A stretch of 64,000 nucleotides of DNA from Stenotrophomonas maltophilia (GTDB taxonomy: Bacteria; Pseudomonadota; Gammaproteobacteria; Xanthomonadales; Xanthomonadaceae), in assembly GCF_004920835.1 (NCBI RefSeq), contig NZ_QFHO01000019.1:20143-84142 (forward strand), given 5' to 3'. Both the position numbers and the translations under genes were made by a program. Position 1 is the first letter of the stretch. Each line of letters opens with the position of its first letter. Of the stretch, positions 35,502-44,441 are shown piece by piece. The notes beneath the pieces were generated by a model. It was not told the DNA's origin, ran no database searches, and saw only the letters and a program-made list of their open reading frames with translations.

Positions 35502-35538
35502 GGTCAGATCCCTTCGCGTAGCGAAGGGATCTGACCCC
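35502..35538. repeat. GGGGTCAGA-type palindromic repeat
   Basis: GGTCAGATCCCTTCGCG and CGAAGGGATCTGACCCC form a hairpin, seven bases before the terminator of the efflux operon. Confidence 0.85.
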
Positions 35539-35544
35539 ACCAAA

Positions 35545-35575
35545 GAAAAAGGGACGGAGCCTTCGCTCCGTCCCT
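35545..35575 (-). terminator. Terminator of the MacAB-like operon
   Basis: An 11-base stem AGGGACGGAGC/GCTCCGTCCCT with CTTC loop and an A-run on the + strand side, read as a T-run in the minus direction. Confidence 0.92.
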
Positions 35576-35608
35576 CTGCACGATGCGCAGTCTGTCGCTG
35601 CGTGATGC

Positions 35609-36931
35609 TCAGGTTTCGCGCAGCGCCGTGGTGATCGGCAATCGTGCCGCACGCAGCGCCGGGAACAGGCCGCCGACCAGGCCGATGCCCAGCGCCCATT
35701 TCAGGCCCGTCCACAGCAGTTCCGGCGACACATGGAACTTGAACACCACCGCGCTGAAGTTGCTGCCGATGGTGGACACGCTGTAGCCATTGAACAGCAG
35801 CCACGCCACCGCACAGCCCAGCAGGCCACCCAGCAGTGCAAGCAGCATTGTTTCCAGCATCACTGCAGTCACCACCGGCAGGCCGCGGAAGCCGATTGCC
35901 CGCATCGTGGCGATCTCGCGTGCGCGCGTGGCCACGGCGGCATACATGGTGTTGAGCGCACCAAACACAGCGCCTACGGCCATGATGGTGCCGATCACCT
36001 TGCCGAGGATGTCGATCAACTTGGTCAATCCACCACCCTGTTTGCTGTAGTAGACGCGGGTGGTCTCCACGTCCAGCTTCAGGCGCGGATCGGCGGCTAC
36101 GGCGGCCTTGAACTGCTCGAAGCCGGCCTTGCCATCGGTGCGCACGCTGATCGACTGCCACGCACTGCGCTGGTAGGTGGTGGCCAACGTATCGGCGTCG
36201 GTCCACAGTTCCGAATCATGCGCATCGCCGGTGGCGAAGACACCGACCACGGTCCAGGTCTGGTTGCCCAGGGTCAGCGTCTTGCCAACGTCCAGATCGC
36301 GGAACTGGCCCTTGGCGCCCTGGCCGACCACGATCTCGCGCAGGCCTGTGGCGAACGTGCGGCCTTCGACGATCTTTACCTTGTCATGCACCGCCCACGC
36401 CTGCGGGCCGACGCCGCGGAACTGCGCGTTGACGTCGGTGCCATCGGACTTCGACACCAGGTTGACCACCTGCGACAGCTCCGGTGACAGCAGCGGCCGA
36501 CCTTCGGCATCGCGGCTGATGCCGGGCAGGGTGGACAACGTCGGCACCTGTTCGCGGGTGATGACTGAGTTGGTTTCGGCCTGCGAGCCGCCGCGCAGCA
36601 CGATGGCGGTGGTGTCATCGCCGGTGTTGTTGAGCGTGGCCTGGAAGCCTTCGCCCATCGCCAGCATCGCCACCAGCACGCCGACCACACCGGCGATGCC
36701 GACCACGATCACCGAGGACGCGCCCCAGCGCTGCGGCAGGCTGGCTACGCCGATGCGGGTAGCCGCCAATGCCAGCCGCCCGCCACGGGTCAGCAGCAGC
36801 CACAGTGCCACCAGCACGGCGACCGCCAACACGCCGATCCACGGCAGGCCGATCCACAGCACCAGGCCGATCACCAGCAACAGCGCGGTCAGCGCATTGC
36901 CCAGCCACTTCTTGAGTTTGCTCTTGAACAT
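35609..36931 (-). CDS. FtsX/MacB-type ABC transporter permease (second)
   Basis: A 440-residue permease with an N-terminal pair of hydrophobic stretches, a MacB-type periplasmic domain (about 110-300; VLRGGSQAETNSVITREQV), and three C-terminal helices with VFGALNTMYAAVATRAREIATMRAIGFR, the FtsX-family signature. It is the last of four genes and is 13 bases from the first permease. The two permeases are expected to form a heterodimer, unlike E. coli MacB, which fuses ATPase and permease in one chain. Confidence 0.9.
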   Translation of the reverse strand: MFKSKLKKWLGNALTALLLVIGLVLWIGLPWIGVLAVAVLVALWLLLTRGGRLALAATRIGVASLPQRWGASSVIVVGIAGVVGVLVAMLAMGEGFQATLNNTGDDTTAIVLRGGSQAETNSVITREQVPTLSTLPGISRDAEGRPLLSPELSQVVNLVSKSDGTDVNAQFRGVGPQAWAVHDKVKIVEGRTFATGLREIVVGQGAKGQFRDLDVGKTLTLGNQTWTVVGVFATGDAHDSELWTDADTLATTYQRSAWQSISVRTDGKAGFEQFKAAVAADPRLKLDVETTRVYYSKQGGGLTKLIDILGKVIGTIMAVGAVFGALNTMYAAVATRAREIATMRAIGFRGLPVVTAVMLETMLLALLGGLLGCAVAWLLFNGYSVSTIGSNFSAVVFKFHVSPELLWTGLKWALGIGLVGGLFPALRAARLPITTALRET

Positions 36932-36944
36932 GTCGGTGTCCTCC

Positions 36945-38102
36945 TCAGCGGCCGGCCAGTGCGTCGACGATCTTCAGGCGCTTGGCACGCAGCGCCGGCA
37001 GCAGGCCGACGATGATGCCGATCACCACGATCAGGCCCAGCCCCATCAGCCAGGTCGGTGTCGGTACATGCGGCGGCAGCATACCCATGCTCTTCGGCCC
37101 GATCGCCGGCAGGATCAGTGCAGCCAGGCCCATGCCGATCAGGCCACCGAGGCCGATCAGCAGCACCGACTCCACCATCACCAGCATCAGCACGGTACTG
37201 TCCTTGAAGCCCAGCGTCTTCAGCGTGGCGAGTTCGGGCACGCGCTCGCGCACCGCCTGCGCCATGGTGTTGCCGGTCAACAGCAGCAGGGTGAAGAACA
37301 CCGCGCCCATGATCGAGGTGACGATCATGCCGATGTCGGCGAACTGCTTGACGAAGGCCTGCTGGAACGCCGATTCGGTCTGGGTCTTGGTTTCGTGGTC
37401 GGAGTTGGCCGAGATCGCATCGATGGCCTGCGCCACCCTTGACGACTGCTCCGGGTTGTCCAGCGTCACCGTGTACCAGCTCACCTGGTTCTTGATGTAG
37501 TCGTTGGACTCATCGAAGTACTTCCAGTTCATCATCAACTGGCGTTCTTCATTGGCCGCCAGTGCGCGATCCTTCGAGCGGTAGATGCCCTTCAGTTCCA
37601 GCGGCCAGTCGTTGCTGCCGCCACGCGGGAAGATGGTGGCCTGCAGCGGGATGGTGTCGCCGATCTTCCAGCCGAACTGCTTGGCCAGCGTCTCGCCGAC
37701 GATCGCGCCGGTACGGGTCTGCTGCCAGTCCTGCAGCTGCGCCGGGTCGATCTGCAGCTCGCGGTAGACATCGAAGTAGTTGGGCGCCACCGAGAAGTTG
37801 GGGAAGAAGTTCTTCGGGTCCTGGTAGATGCCGCCGAACCACATGCCGTAGGTGACATCGCGCACGCCGCTGACCTGGCGGATCTGCGTTTCCAGGCGGA
37901 TCGGCAGCGACTGGGTGATCGACAGGCGCGAAGCCACCACCAACCGGTTGGCACCTTCCACGCTGCCACCGGACGAGAACGCCACGCGCACCGAGTCGAG
38001 CATGCCGAACAGCAGGAACGCGGCCACCACCGACAGCAGGGTCAACAGGGTGCGGGTGCGGCTGCGGAACAGCTGTGCCCAGACCAACGAGAAGTATTTC
38101 AT
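36945..38102 (-). CDS. FtsX/MacB-type ABC transporter permease (first)
   Basis: A 385-residue permease. One N-terminal helix (LLTLLSVVAAFLLFGMLDSVRVAF) is followed by a periplasmic domain of about 230 residues and three C-terminal helices with TMAQAVRERVPELATLKTLGFKDSTVLMLV, the FtsX signature. It lies 14 bases after the ATPase gene. Substrate class is unknown; MacB relatives move macrolides, lipopeptides or lipoproteins, and partner with an outer-membrane channel that is not encoded here. Confidence 0.9.
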   Translation of the reverse strand: MKYFSLVWAQLFRSRTRTLLTLLSVVAAFLLFGMLDSVRVAFSSGGSVEGANRLVVASRLSITQSLPIRLETQIRQVSGVRDVTYGMWFGGIYQDPKNFFPNFSVAPNYFDVYRELQIDPAQLQDWQQTRTGAIVGETLAKQFGWKIGDTIPLQATIFPRGGSNDWPLELKGIYRSKDRALAANEERQLMMNWKYFDESNDYIKNQVSWYTVTLDNPEQSSRVAQAIDAISANSDHETKTQTESAFQQAFVKQFADIGMIVTSIMGAVFFTLLLLTGNTMAQAVRERVPELATLKTLGFKDSTVLMLVMVESVLLIGLGGLIGMGLAALILPAIGPKSMGMLPPHVPTPTWLMGLGLIVVIGIIVGLLPALRAKRLKIVDALAGR

Positions 38103-38116
38103 CGCTGTGGCCTCCG

Positions 38117-38806
38117 TCAGTGGGCCAGCGGCGCGTCGGCCAGCTCGCCCTTGTCCAGGTGCACCGTGTGGGTGGCGTACTCGGCGGCCTTCGGGTCATG
38201 GGTGACCATGATGATGGTCTTGCCGTGTTCGCGGTTGAGCTGCTGCAACAGGCCCAGGATCTCTTCGGCAGACTGGCGGTCGAGGTCGCCGGTGGGTTCG
38301 TCGCAGATCAGGAAGGTCGGGTCGGAGACGATCGCGCGGGCGATCGCCACGCGCTGCTGCTGGCCGCCGGACAGTTCGTTGGGGCGATGGCTGCGGCGGT
38401 CGGCCAGGCCGACCAGGGTTAGCGCGATCTCTGCGTTGCGGCGGCGCTGCGCCGCATTGAGGTGGGTCAGCAGCAACGGCAGTTCCACGTTCTTCTGCGC
38501 GGTCAGCATCGGCATCAGGTTGTAGAACTGGAACACGAAGCCGACATGGTGGCTGCGCCACGTCGACAGCTGGCCGCCGCTCATCTGGTCGATGCGCTCG
38601 CCTTCGATGCTGATCTCGCCGCCGCTGGGGTTGTCCAGGCCGCCGATCAGGTTGAGCAGGGTGGTCTTGCCGGAACCGGACGGGCCCATCAGCGCGACGA
38701 AATCGCCGCTGGCGATATCCAGGTCGATGCCGTGCAGCACCTGCACCTTTTCGGGCCCACGCTGGTAGGTCTTGGTGATGTTGCGCAGTGAAACCAGGGT
38801 CGACAT
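38117..38806 (-). CDS. MacB/LolD-type ABC transporter ATP-binding protein
   Basis: A 229-residue ATPase with Walker A GPSGSGKTT, Q-loop FVFQFYNLMPMLTAQKNVELPLLL, signature LSGGQQQRVAIARAI, Walker B FLICDEPTGDLD and H-loop VTHD. The closest well-known groups are LolD and the MacB N-domain. ATG 38806 has GGAG seven bases upstream. It is the second gene in the operon, after the membrane-fusion protein. Confidence 0.93.
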   Translation of the reverse strand: MSTLVSLRNITKTYQRGPEKVQVLHGIDLDIASGDFVALMGPSGSGKTTLLNLIGGLDNPSGGEISIEGERIDQMSGGQLSTWRSHHVGFVFQFYNLMPMLTAQKNVELPLLLTHLNAAQRRRNAEIALTLVGLADRRSHRPNELSGGQQQRVAIARAIVSDPTFLICDEPTGDLDRQSAEEILGLLQQLNREHGKTIIMVTHDPKAAEYATHTVHLDKGELADAPLAH

Positions 38807-38923
38807 GGGTGGTTCTCCACGAAAGGCGGGAAACGGGGATGCGTCCCGGCCAACGGCCGGCACGCGTCGAACAGTGGTGCTTTCCAGCGGTACTGCCGGT
38901 GGCGCCATGCGGGCGCCGGGCCG

Positions 38924-40171
38924 TTACTGCGCTTGCTTCTGCTTGACCCTGGTGCCGTCGCGCAGGGTGTCCGGCGGGTTGACCACCACCGACTCCCCTG
39001 CGCTCACGCCCTTGAGGATCTGGCGGTCCTTGCCCATCGCCTGGCCCGCCTCGACCGTGCGCTGCTGCACGCGGTTGTCATCGCCCAGTGCGAAGGCCAC
39101 CGACGCGCCCTCACGCTCGACCACCGCAGTAGCCGGAACGCGCACGCCCTGCGGCTTGGCTTCGGTCTGCGGCTGTGCCTGTTCCAGGAAGCTGACCCGC
39201 ACGCCCATCTCCGGCACGATGCGCGGGTCCTTCACCTTCAGTGCCACGCGTACCTTCACCGTGGCCTTGCCGCGGTCGGCGGTGGGGATGATGGCGATCA
39301 CCTCACCCGGAATCTTCCATTCCGGATAGGCGTTGAGCGTGGCTTCCACCGGCATCTTCGGCTGCACGCGGCCGATGAAGGCTTCGCCGACCTCGACTTC
39401 GATCTCCAGCGATTCCATGTCGACGATGGTGCCGATGCCGGTACGGGTGAAGCCACCACCGGCCGACAGCGGCGAGACGATCTCGCCGGGCTGCGCAGCC
39501 TTGGCGGTGACCACGCCGGAGAACGGCGCGCGCACGATGTTGTTGTCCACGCCCAGGTCGGCGATGGCCAGCTGGTCGTTGGCCACCTTGACGTTGCGCT
39601 GTGCGGTGTCCAGCTGTGCACGCAGGCTGTCGCGCTGGGCCACCGCCTGGTCGTACTGTGAGCGCGACACCAGCTGCTGGCCGACCAGCGCCTGCAGGCG
39701 GCCGGCTTCAGCGGCGGCCTGCTTCTGCTGTGCTTCCAGCCCGGCCACCTGGCTGCGTGCGGCTTGCAGCTGCGAGGCGTACAGGCTGCGCTGCGCGTCG
39801 GCATCGATCGGGTCCAGGGTGGCCATGATCTGGCCCTGCTCCACGCGCATGCCTTCTTCGATCATCACCTCACGCACCTTGCCGGTGATCTTGGCCGACA
39901 CCGTGGCCATGCGCCGGGCGACCACGTAGCCGCTGGCGTCGAGCACCGAACTGCTGGCGCTGCCCTGTTGGATGGCCACCGCCGGCGCGGTGTCCACTTC
40001 CACGGTGGGCGCGCGGCCGAACAGTGCGAATGCACCACCGGCCAGCAGCACGATGATCACGGCCACGGCGATCCACAGCCAGCGGCGGCCACCACTGCCG
40101 CCACTGGAGGCGGGCGGCGGCGACTTGCGGTCGATACGGAGTTCCTTCAACAGCTCGGCAGAAGCGTTCAT
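38924..40171 (-). CDS. Periplasmic adaptor (membrane-fusion) protein, MacA/HlyD-like
   Basis: A 415-residue adaptor anchored by one helix (WLWIAVAVIIVLLAGGAFALF, about 35-55). A lipoyl half-motif (VSAKITGKVREVMIEEGMRVEQGQIMATLD), an Ala/Gln/Arg-rich coiled-coil hairpin (SLYASQLQAARSQVAGLEAQQKQAAAEA and onward), and the beta-barrel part (IVRAPFSGVVTAKAAQPGEI) are in standard order. It is the first gene of the operon and links the inner-membrane ABC pump to an outer-membrane channel. ATG 40171 has a GGAA site; ATG 40180 is the alternative. Confidence 0.9.
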   Translation of the reverse strand: MNASAELLKELRIDRKSPPPASSGGSGGRRWLWIAVAVIIVLLAGGAFALFGRAPTVEVDTAPAVAIQQGSASSSVLDASGYVVARRMATVSAKITGKVREVMIEEGMRVEQGQIMATLDPIDADAQRSLYASQLQAARSQVAGLEAQQKQAAAEAGRLQALVGQQLVSRSQYDQAVAQRDSLRAQLDTAQRNVKVANDQLAIADLGVDNNIVRAPFSGVVTAKAAQPGEIVSPLSAGGGFTRTGIGTIVDMESLEIEVEVGEAFIGRVQPKMPVEATLNAYPEWKIPGEVIAIIPTADRGKATVKVRVALKVKDPRIVPEMGVRVSFLEQAQPQTEAKPQGVRVPATAVVEREGASVAFALGDDNRVQQRTVEAGQAMGKDRQILKGVSAGESVVVNPPDTLRDGTRVKQKQAQ

Positions 40172-40373
40172 TCGTTCCATCACAGGCGTTCGGGCGGGTG
40201 TGACCGGAAGGGCAGGCAGCGGCGGTTCCGGCGGTGGAGCGTGCGGCACAGCATGAAGGCAGGTGCATCGGCGATGGCAGTGACAGCTGTCATCCGATGT
40301 CATTGACGGCGGCAACTGCGAAATGTGACCACGGCGGCACAGGATGGCAACGTCCCCGCTACCGGTACCGCAC

Positions 40374-41270
40374 ATGGATACGATCGCCCCGTCGCTGGCC
40401 CGCCTGCAGCAGGTGCAGGTGCGTTACCGCGACCATACCGCCCTGCATGGCATCGACCTGCAGGTACGCGCTGGCCAGGTGCTGGCGCTGCTGGGCCGCA
40501 ACGGTGCCGGCAAGAGTACCGCGATCAGCGTGTTGTTGGGCCTGCGCCGCGCCGATGGCGGGCAGGTCGAACTACTCGGCGGCGACCCGCAGCAGCGGAC
40601 CAGCCGTCTCGGCCTGGGCGTGATGCTGCAGAGCACCAGCCTGCCGCCGATGCTGCAGGTGGACGAACTGGTGGCACAGGCCAGTGCCTGCTACCCCGAC
40701 CCGATGCCGCTGCAGGAGGTACTGCAGCGCGCCGGCCTGCAGGCGCTCGCGCGCCGCCGCTACGGCCAGCTGTCCGGCGGCCAGCAGCGCTGCGTGCAGT
40801 TCGCCATCGCGCTGTGTGGGCGGCCACGCGTACTGTTCCTGGACGAGCCCACCACCGGCCTGGACATCCAGGCGCGGCAGGCGATGTGGCAGGCGATCCG
40901 GCAGCTGGTGGCCGAAGGCTGTGGTGTGCTGCTGACCACCCATTACCTGGAGGAAGCCGAAGCGCTGGCGCAGCAGGTGGTGGTGCTGGAGCAGGGCCGG
41001 GTACTGGCCGACGCACCGTTGAGCGAGCTGCGCCTGGCCGACCGCCCGCGCCGCATCCGTTGCCGCAGTGGGTTGCCCATTGAAGACGTACGGCAATGGC
41101 CGGGCGTGCAGCAGGTGCAGCGCGACGGTGAGCATCTGCAGATGCTGGCGAGCCCGGCCGAGCCGGTGGTGGCGCGTCTGCTGGCCGCCGACGCGCAGCT
41201 GCGCGAGCTGGAAGTACAGGGCGCGGCGCTGGCCGACGCCTTCCTCGACATGACCCGGGAGGCCGCATGA
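40374..41270 (+). CDS. ABC transporter ATP-binding protein
   Basis: A 298-residue ATPase with Walker A GRNGAGKST, signature LSGGQQRCVQFAIAL, Walker B VLFLDEPTTGLD and H-loop TTHYLEEAE, plus a C-terminal extension of about 80 residues. It belongs to the ABC-2/drug-exporter class. ATG 40344 is an alternative start; neither has a strong ribosome site. It is first in a four-gene set with a permease, a DesK-like kinase and a LuxR-type regulator. The stop overlaps the permease start by ATGA. Confidence 0.9.
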   Translation: MDTIAPSLARLQQVQVRYRDHTALHGIDLQVRAGQVLALLGRNGAGKSTAISVLLGLRRADGGQVELLGGDPQQRTSRLGLGVMLQSTSLPPMLQVDELVAQASACYPDPMPLQEVLQRAGLQALARRRYGQLSGGQQRCVQFAIALCGRPRVLFLDEPTTGLDIQARQAMWQAIRQLVAEGCGVLLTTHYLEEAEALAQQVVVLEQGRVLADAPLSELRLADRPRRIRCRSGLPIEDVRQWPGVQQVQRDGEHLQMLASPAEPVVARLLAADAQLRELEVQGAALADAFLDMTREAA

Positions 41271-42043
41271 ACACCCTTGTCCGCACCGCCAGGTTGCCGC
41301 TGCCTGCATGGCGCCAGGCCCTGCGCCCGTACCGCGCCGAACTGCTGGCCGAACTGCGCCGGGCCTGGCGCACGCCGGCGTTCGCGGTGCCCTCGCTGCT
41401 GTTTCCGGTGCTGTTCTATCTACTGTTCGGCGTGCTGCTCGGGCGCGGGCATGCGCCGCTGTACCTGCTGGCGACCTACTGCGTGTTCGGTGCGATGGCT
41501 CCAGCGCTGTTCGGCTTCGGCGTGCAGCTGGCGCTGGATCGCGAAGGCGGCCTGCTGACCCTCAAGCGCGCGCTGCCGATGCCGGCGGCGGCACCGCTGC
41601 TGGCACGGCTGGCGATGGCGGTGATGTTCGCGCTGCTGGTGGCGTTGCTGCTGATAGGCGTGGCGCGTGTGCTCGGTGGCGTGCAGCTGCAGGCGTTGCA
41701 GATGGTGCAGCTGCTGGCGGTGGCGGGTCTGGCAGCACTGCCGCTCGGAGCGATCGGTCTGCTGATCGGCAGCCATGTCAGTGCCAGTGCGGCGCCGGCG
41801 ATGGTCAATCTGGTTTATCTGCCGCTGGCCTTGCTGTCGGGCCTGTGGTTGCCGCTGTCGGCACTGCCTCAGCTGTTCTCGACGATGGCACCGCTGTGGC
41901 CGACCTGGCATCTGGCGCAGCTGGCGTTGCCGGTGGTCGGGCTGCCGGCAGTGGGCAACCTCGCCGGCCACCTGCTGGTGCTGCTGGTGGTGACCGTGGT
42001 CGCGTTGCTGCTGGCGCGCCGGCGCCTGCGCCGGATCGGCTGA
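41267..42043 (+). CDS. ABC-2 type transporter permease
   Basis: A 258-residue permease with six predicted membrane helices (AFAVPSLLFPVLFYLLFGVLLG near the start; VVTVVALLLARRRLRR at the end) and YLPLALLSGLWLPLSALP, typical of ABC-2 permeases. It pairs with the overlapping ATPase gene. In Bacillus-like arrangements the analogous unit sits beside DesKR or LiaRS-type regulators and responds to membrane or antibiotic stress; the substrate here is unknown. Confidence 0.88.
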   Translation: MNTLVRTARLPLPAWRQALRPYRAELLAELRRAWRTPAFAVPSLLFPVLFYLLFGVLLGRGHAPLYLLATYCVFGAMAPALFGFGVQLALDREGGLLTLKRALPMPAAAPLLARLAMAVMFALLVALLLIGVARVLGGVQLQALQMVQLLAVAGLAALPLGAIGLLIGSHVSASAAPAMVNLVYLPLALLSGLWLPLSALPQLFSTMAPLWPTWHLAQLALPVVGLPAVGNLAGHLLVLLVVTVVALLLARRRLRRIG

Positions 42044-42049
42044 ACTGGC

Positions 42050-43264
42050 ATGATCGGCAGCGATCGTCCCCGCCTGGATCCTCCCGTGTCGTCGAGCTGG
42101 CTTGCGTCCCTGCTGCGCCCTGCACCGGATTCGGCGGTGGCCGAACTGCTGCGGCGTGGCAAGTCGCCCTGGAGCGGCGCAATCCACCTGCTGTGGTCGG
42201 TCTGGATCTTCCTCACCCCGGTGCTCGGGAACGGCTTCACGCTGCGCTGGCTGCTGCTGACCCTGGCCAGCTATCCGTTGTTCCTGCTGCTCTATGCCAA
42301 GGTGATGCTGGCGCCACGGCACCACGCGTGGCGCTACGCGCTGGGCATGATCGTGATGGCCCTGGTACTGCTGCCATGGTATCCGTCGGGGTTGAGCTAC
42401 TTCGTGTTCGGCTGCGTGATGATCCGCATGAGCAGCCGCGGCGGCTGGTGGGTATACCTGCTGCAGTTGACCGGACTGAATCTTCTGTTCTGCAGCACCG
42501 CGCTGTACTTCGGCTATCCGTGGCAGGCCATGGTGTGGATGCCGGCGGTGTCGTTCATTGTCGGCCTGGTGGTGAACGTGGAGGCCTTGAGCCATCAGCG
42601 CGACGTGGCCCTGCAGCTGTCCCAGGACGAGGTGCGACGGTTGGCGACCACCGCCGAGCGCGAGCGTATCGGCCGCGACCTGCACGATCTGCTGGGCCAC
42701 ACGCTGTCGCTGATCACGCTGAAGCTGGAACTGGCGCGCAAGCTGTACGACCGCGATGACGCGCGTGCACGGCAGGAGATCGGTGAAGCCGAGGCCATCG
42801 CCCGCGAAGCGCTGGCACAGGTACGCAGTGCGGTGACCGGCATCCGTGCCAGCGATCTGGCCGGCGAACTGGCATCGGCGCGGCTGCTGTTGGAATGCCA
42901 GCAGGTGCACCTGCAGTACACGGCACCGCCAGCGATGCCGGTGGAGGTGGAGCGCGGGCTGGCGCTGGTGTTGCGCGAGGCCGCCACCAACATCGTGCGC
43001 CATGCACAGGCGACCCGGGTGCAGGTGGATTTCATGCTTGAGGACCGACAGTTGGCGATGCAGATACGCGATGACGGCCGCGGCGGCGTGCAGGCCGAGG
43101 GCAATGGATTGAGTGGCATGCGTGAACGGGCGGCGGCGCTCGGGGGACAGCTGACCCTGCAGTCGCCGCGCGGCGAAGGTACGCTGCTGACCGTGCGCGT
43201 GCCCCTGGTGGCCGCCACCATGCCGCTGTCGTCGGCATCGTTGGCACAGGGGGGCGCGGCATGA
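42050..43264 (+). CDS. DesK-like sensor histidine kinase
   Basis: A 404-residue kinase with about five N-terminal membrane helices (residues 35-170), a short coiled linker, and a HisKA_3 dimerisation box ERERIGRDLHDLLGHTLSLITLKLELA with His212 as phospho-acceptor. The ATPase part has LVLREAATNIVRHAQA and GNGLSGMRERAAALGG. The multi-helix sensor without a periplasmic domain is that of DesK, which senses membrane thickness or fluidity. It begins six bases after the permease stop and overlaps the regulator by ATGA. Confidence 0.9.
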   Translation: MIGSDRPRLDPPVSSSWLASLLRPAPDSAVAELLRRGKSPWSGAIHLLWSVWIFLTPVLGNGFTLRWLLLTLASYPLFLLLYAKVMLAPRHHAWRYALGMIVMALVLLPWYPSGLSYFVFGCVMIRMSSRGGWWVYLLQLTGLNLLFCSTALYFGYPWQAMVWMPAVSFIVGLVVNVEALSHQRDVALQLSQDEVRRLATTAERERIGRDLHDLLGHTLSLITLKLELARKLYDRDDARARQEIGEAEAIAREALAQVRSAVTGIRASDLAGELASARLLLECQQVHLQYTAPPAMPVEVERGLALVLREAATNIVRHAQATRVQVDFMLEDRQLAMQIRDDGRGGVQAEGNGLSGMRERAAALGGQLTLQSPRGEGTLLTVRVPLVAATMPLSSASLAQGGAA

Positions 43265-43863
43265 TCCGCATCCTGCTGGCCGAAGACCAGGCGATGGTGC
43301 GCGGCGCACTGTCGGCGCTGCTCGGCCTGGAACCGGACATTGAAGTGCTGGGCAGTGCCGCCGATGGCGAGGCCGCCTGGCGCATGCTGCAGCAGCTGCA
43401 GCCGGACATCCTGGTCACCGACATCGAGATGCCGGGCCTGAGCGGGCTGGAGCTGGCGCAACGCATCGCCCGCCACGAACTGCCGATCAAGGTGGTGATC
43501 GTGACCACTTTCGCCCGTGCCGGTTTCCTGCGCCGCGCGCTGGAAGCTGGCGTGCTGGGCTACCTGCTGAAGGACGCACCGGCCGAAAACCTGGCCGATG
43601 CACTGCGCAAGGTGAAGCAGGGCATCCGCGCGATCGACCCGCAGCTGGCGCTGGACGCCTGGTCGCAGGCCGATCCACTGACCGACCGCGAACGCCGTGT
43701 GCTGCGGTTGGCGGGCGAGGGCCGTACCGCCAGCGAGATCGCCGAGCAGCTGGGGCTGTCGCACGGCACGGTGCGCAATTACCTGTCCGAGTGCATCGGC
43801 AAACTGGGCGTGGCCAATCGGATCGAAGCGTACCGGCTGGCGCGGCAGAAGGGGTGGTTATAG
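43261..43863 (+). CDS. DesR-like LuxR/NarL-family response regulator
   Basis: A 200-residue regulator with a complete receiver (Glu8/Asp9, Asp54 in LVTDIEMPGLSG, Lys in YLLKDAPAENLADAL) and a C-terminal LuxR helix-turn-helix (LTDRERRVLRLAGEGRTASEIAEQLGLSHGTVRNYLSE). Together with the coupled DesK-like kinase it probably controls its own operon, including the ABC exporter. No operator is evident upstream of 40374. Confidence 0.93.
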   Translation: MIRILLAEDQAMVRGALSALLGLEPDIEVLGSAADGEAAWRMLQQLQPDILVTDIEMPGLSGLELAQRIARHELPIKVVIVTTFARAGFLRRALEAGVLGYLLKDAPAENLADALRKVKQGIRAIDPQLALDAWSQADPLTDRERRVLRLAGEGRTASEIAEQLGLSHGTVRNYLSECIGKLGVANRIEAYRLARQKGWL

Positions 43864-44396
43864 GGGGGCGTCACTTTCTTTGCTCGTGCACCGCGCTGCA
43901 GGAGCAGCGCGGAACGGCGTAGCCGGCCCGTAGGGTGGCGCACATGAATGTGCGCCATCAAGAAAGTAACCAAAGAAACGCTCCGCCGGCCGCGAGCCGG
44001 CGTGCTTCGCACGCCGGTGCCCTGCGCTCCTCGGTCCGTCGAGGGACGGTGCGGGAACTCGCTGCGCTCAGACACCCGCACCTCTTCGCCCTCGCCGGAC
44101 CTGCGGTGCTCGGCTCGCTTGAAGGCGGACTGGAAGGTCAACGGCAACGGCATCCACGCATGGCGTGGATCTACTGGGTGCAGCTGTGGCATTTGACCTT
44201 GGGTCCGCCTTGAGCGAGCCGAGCATCGCAGGGGAATCAGGGGCGCAGAGGCGCCGATGTCTGAGCGCAGCGATTTCGGCGCCGTCCCCTGATTCACCGA
44301 GAAGCGCAGGGCACCGGCGCGCAGCGCCGGCTCGCGACCTGGCGGCGTGTTTCTTTGGTTACTTTCTTTGCACGAGCAAAGAAAGTAACACCCCCT
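43863..44396. repeat. Giant imperfect palindromic element (~530 bp), gene-free
   Basis: The ends are inverted copies of ACTTTCTTTGCTCGTGCA (43873-43890 and 44370-44388). Inside, AGAAAGTAACCAAAGAAAC (43961-43979) and its complement near 44348-44368 begin two long arms that stay largely complementary (blocks GCGAGCCGGCG, GCCGGTGCCCTGCGCT, TCGCTGCGCTCAGACA, TGCTCGGCTCGCTTG and others) up to a central SMAG-like hairpin at 44152-44174. It separates the convergent DesR-like and cytochrome b561 genes. Frames read through it are artefacts of the palindrome. It looks like a non-autonomous repeat; no transposase is present. Confidence 0.85.
44152..44174. repeat. SMAG-like unit at the centre of the palindrome
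   Basis: ATCCACGC-ATG-GCGTGGAT followed by CTAC, the inverse of the GTAG-headed unit at 26786, occupies the symmetry centre of the large element. Confidence 0.8.
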
Positions 44397-44441
44397 CCGC
44401 GGTCGCGGAAACGATCCGCCGGGAACACCCGGCGAACACGA

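Noticed and set aside
43935..44297. Short frames inside the large palindrome (about 70-170 codons on both strands)
   Set aside because: They exist on both strands because of the inverted arms, have no ribosome sites, and disappear with small arm changes.
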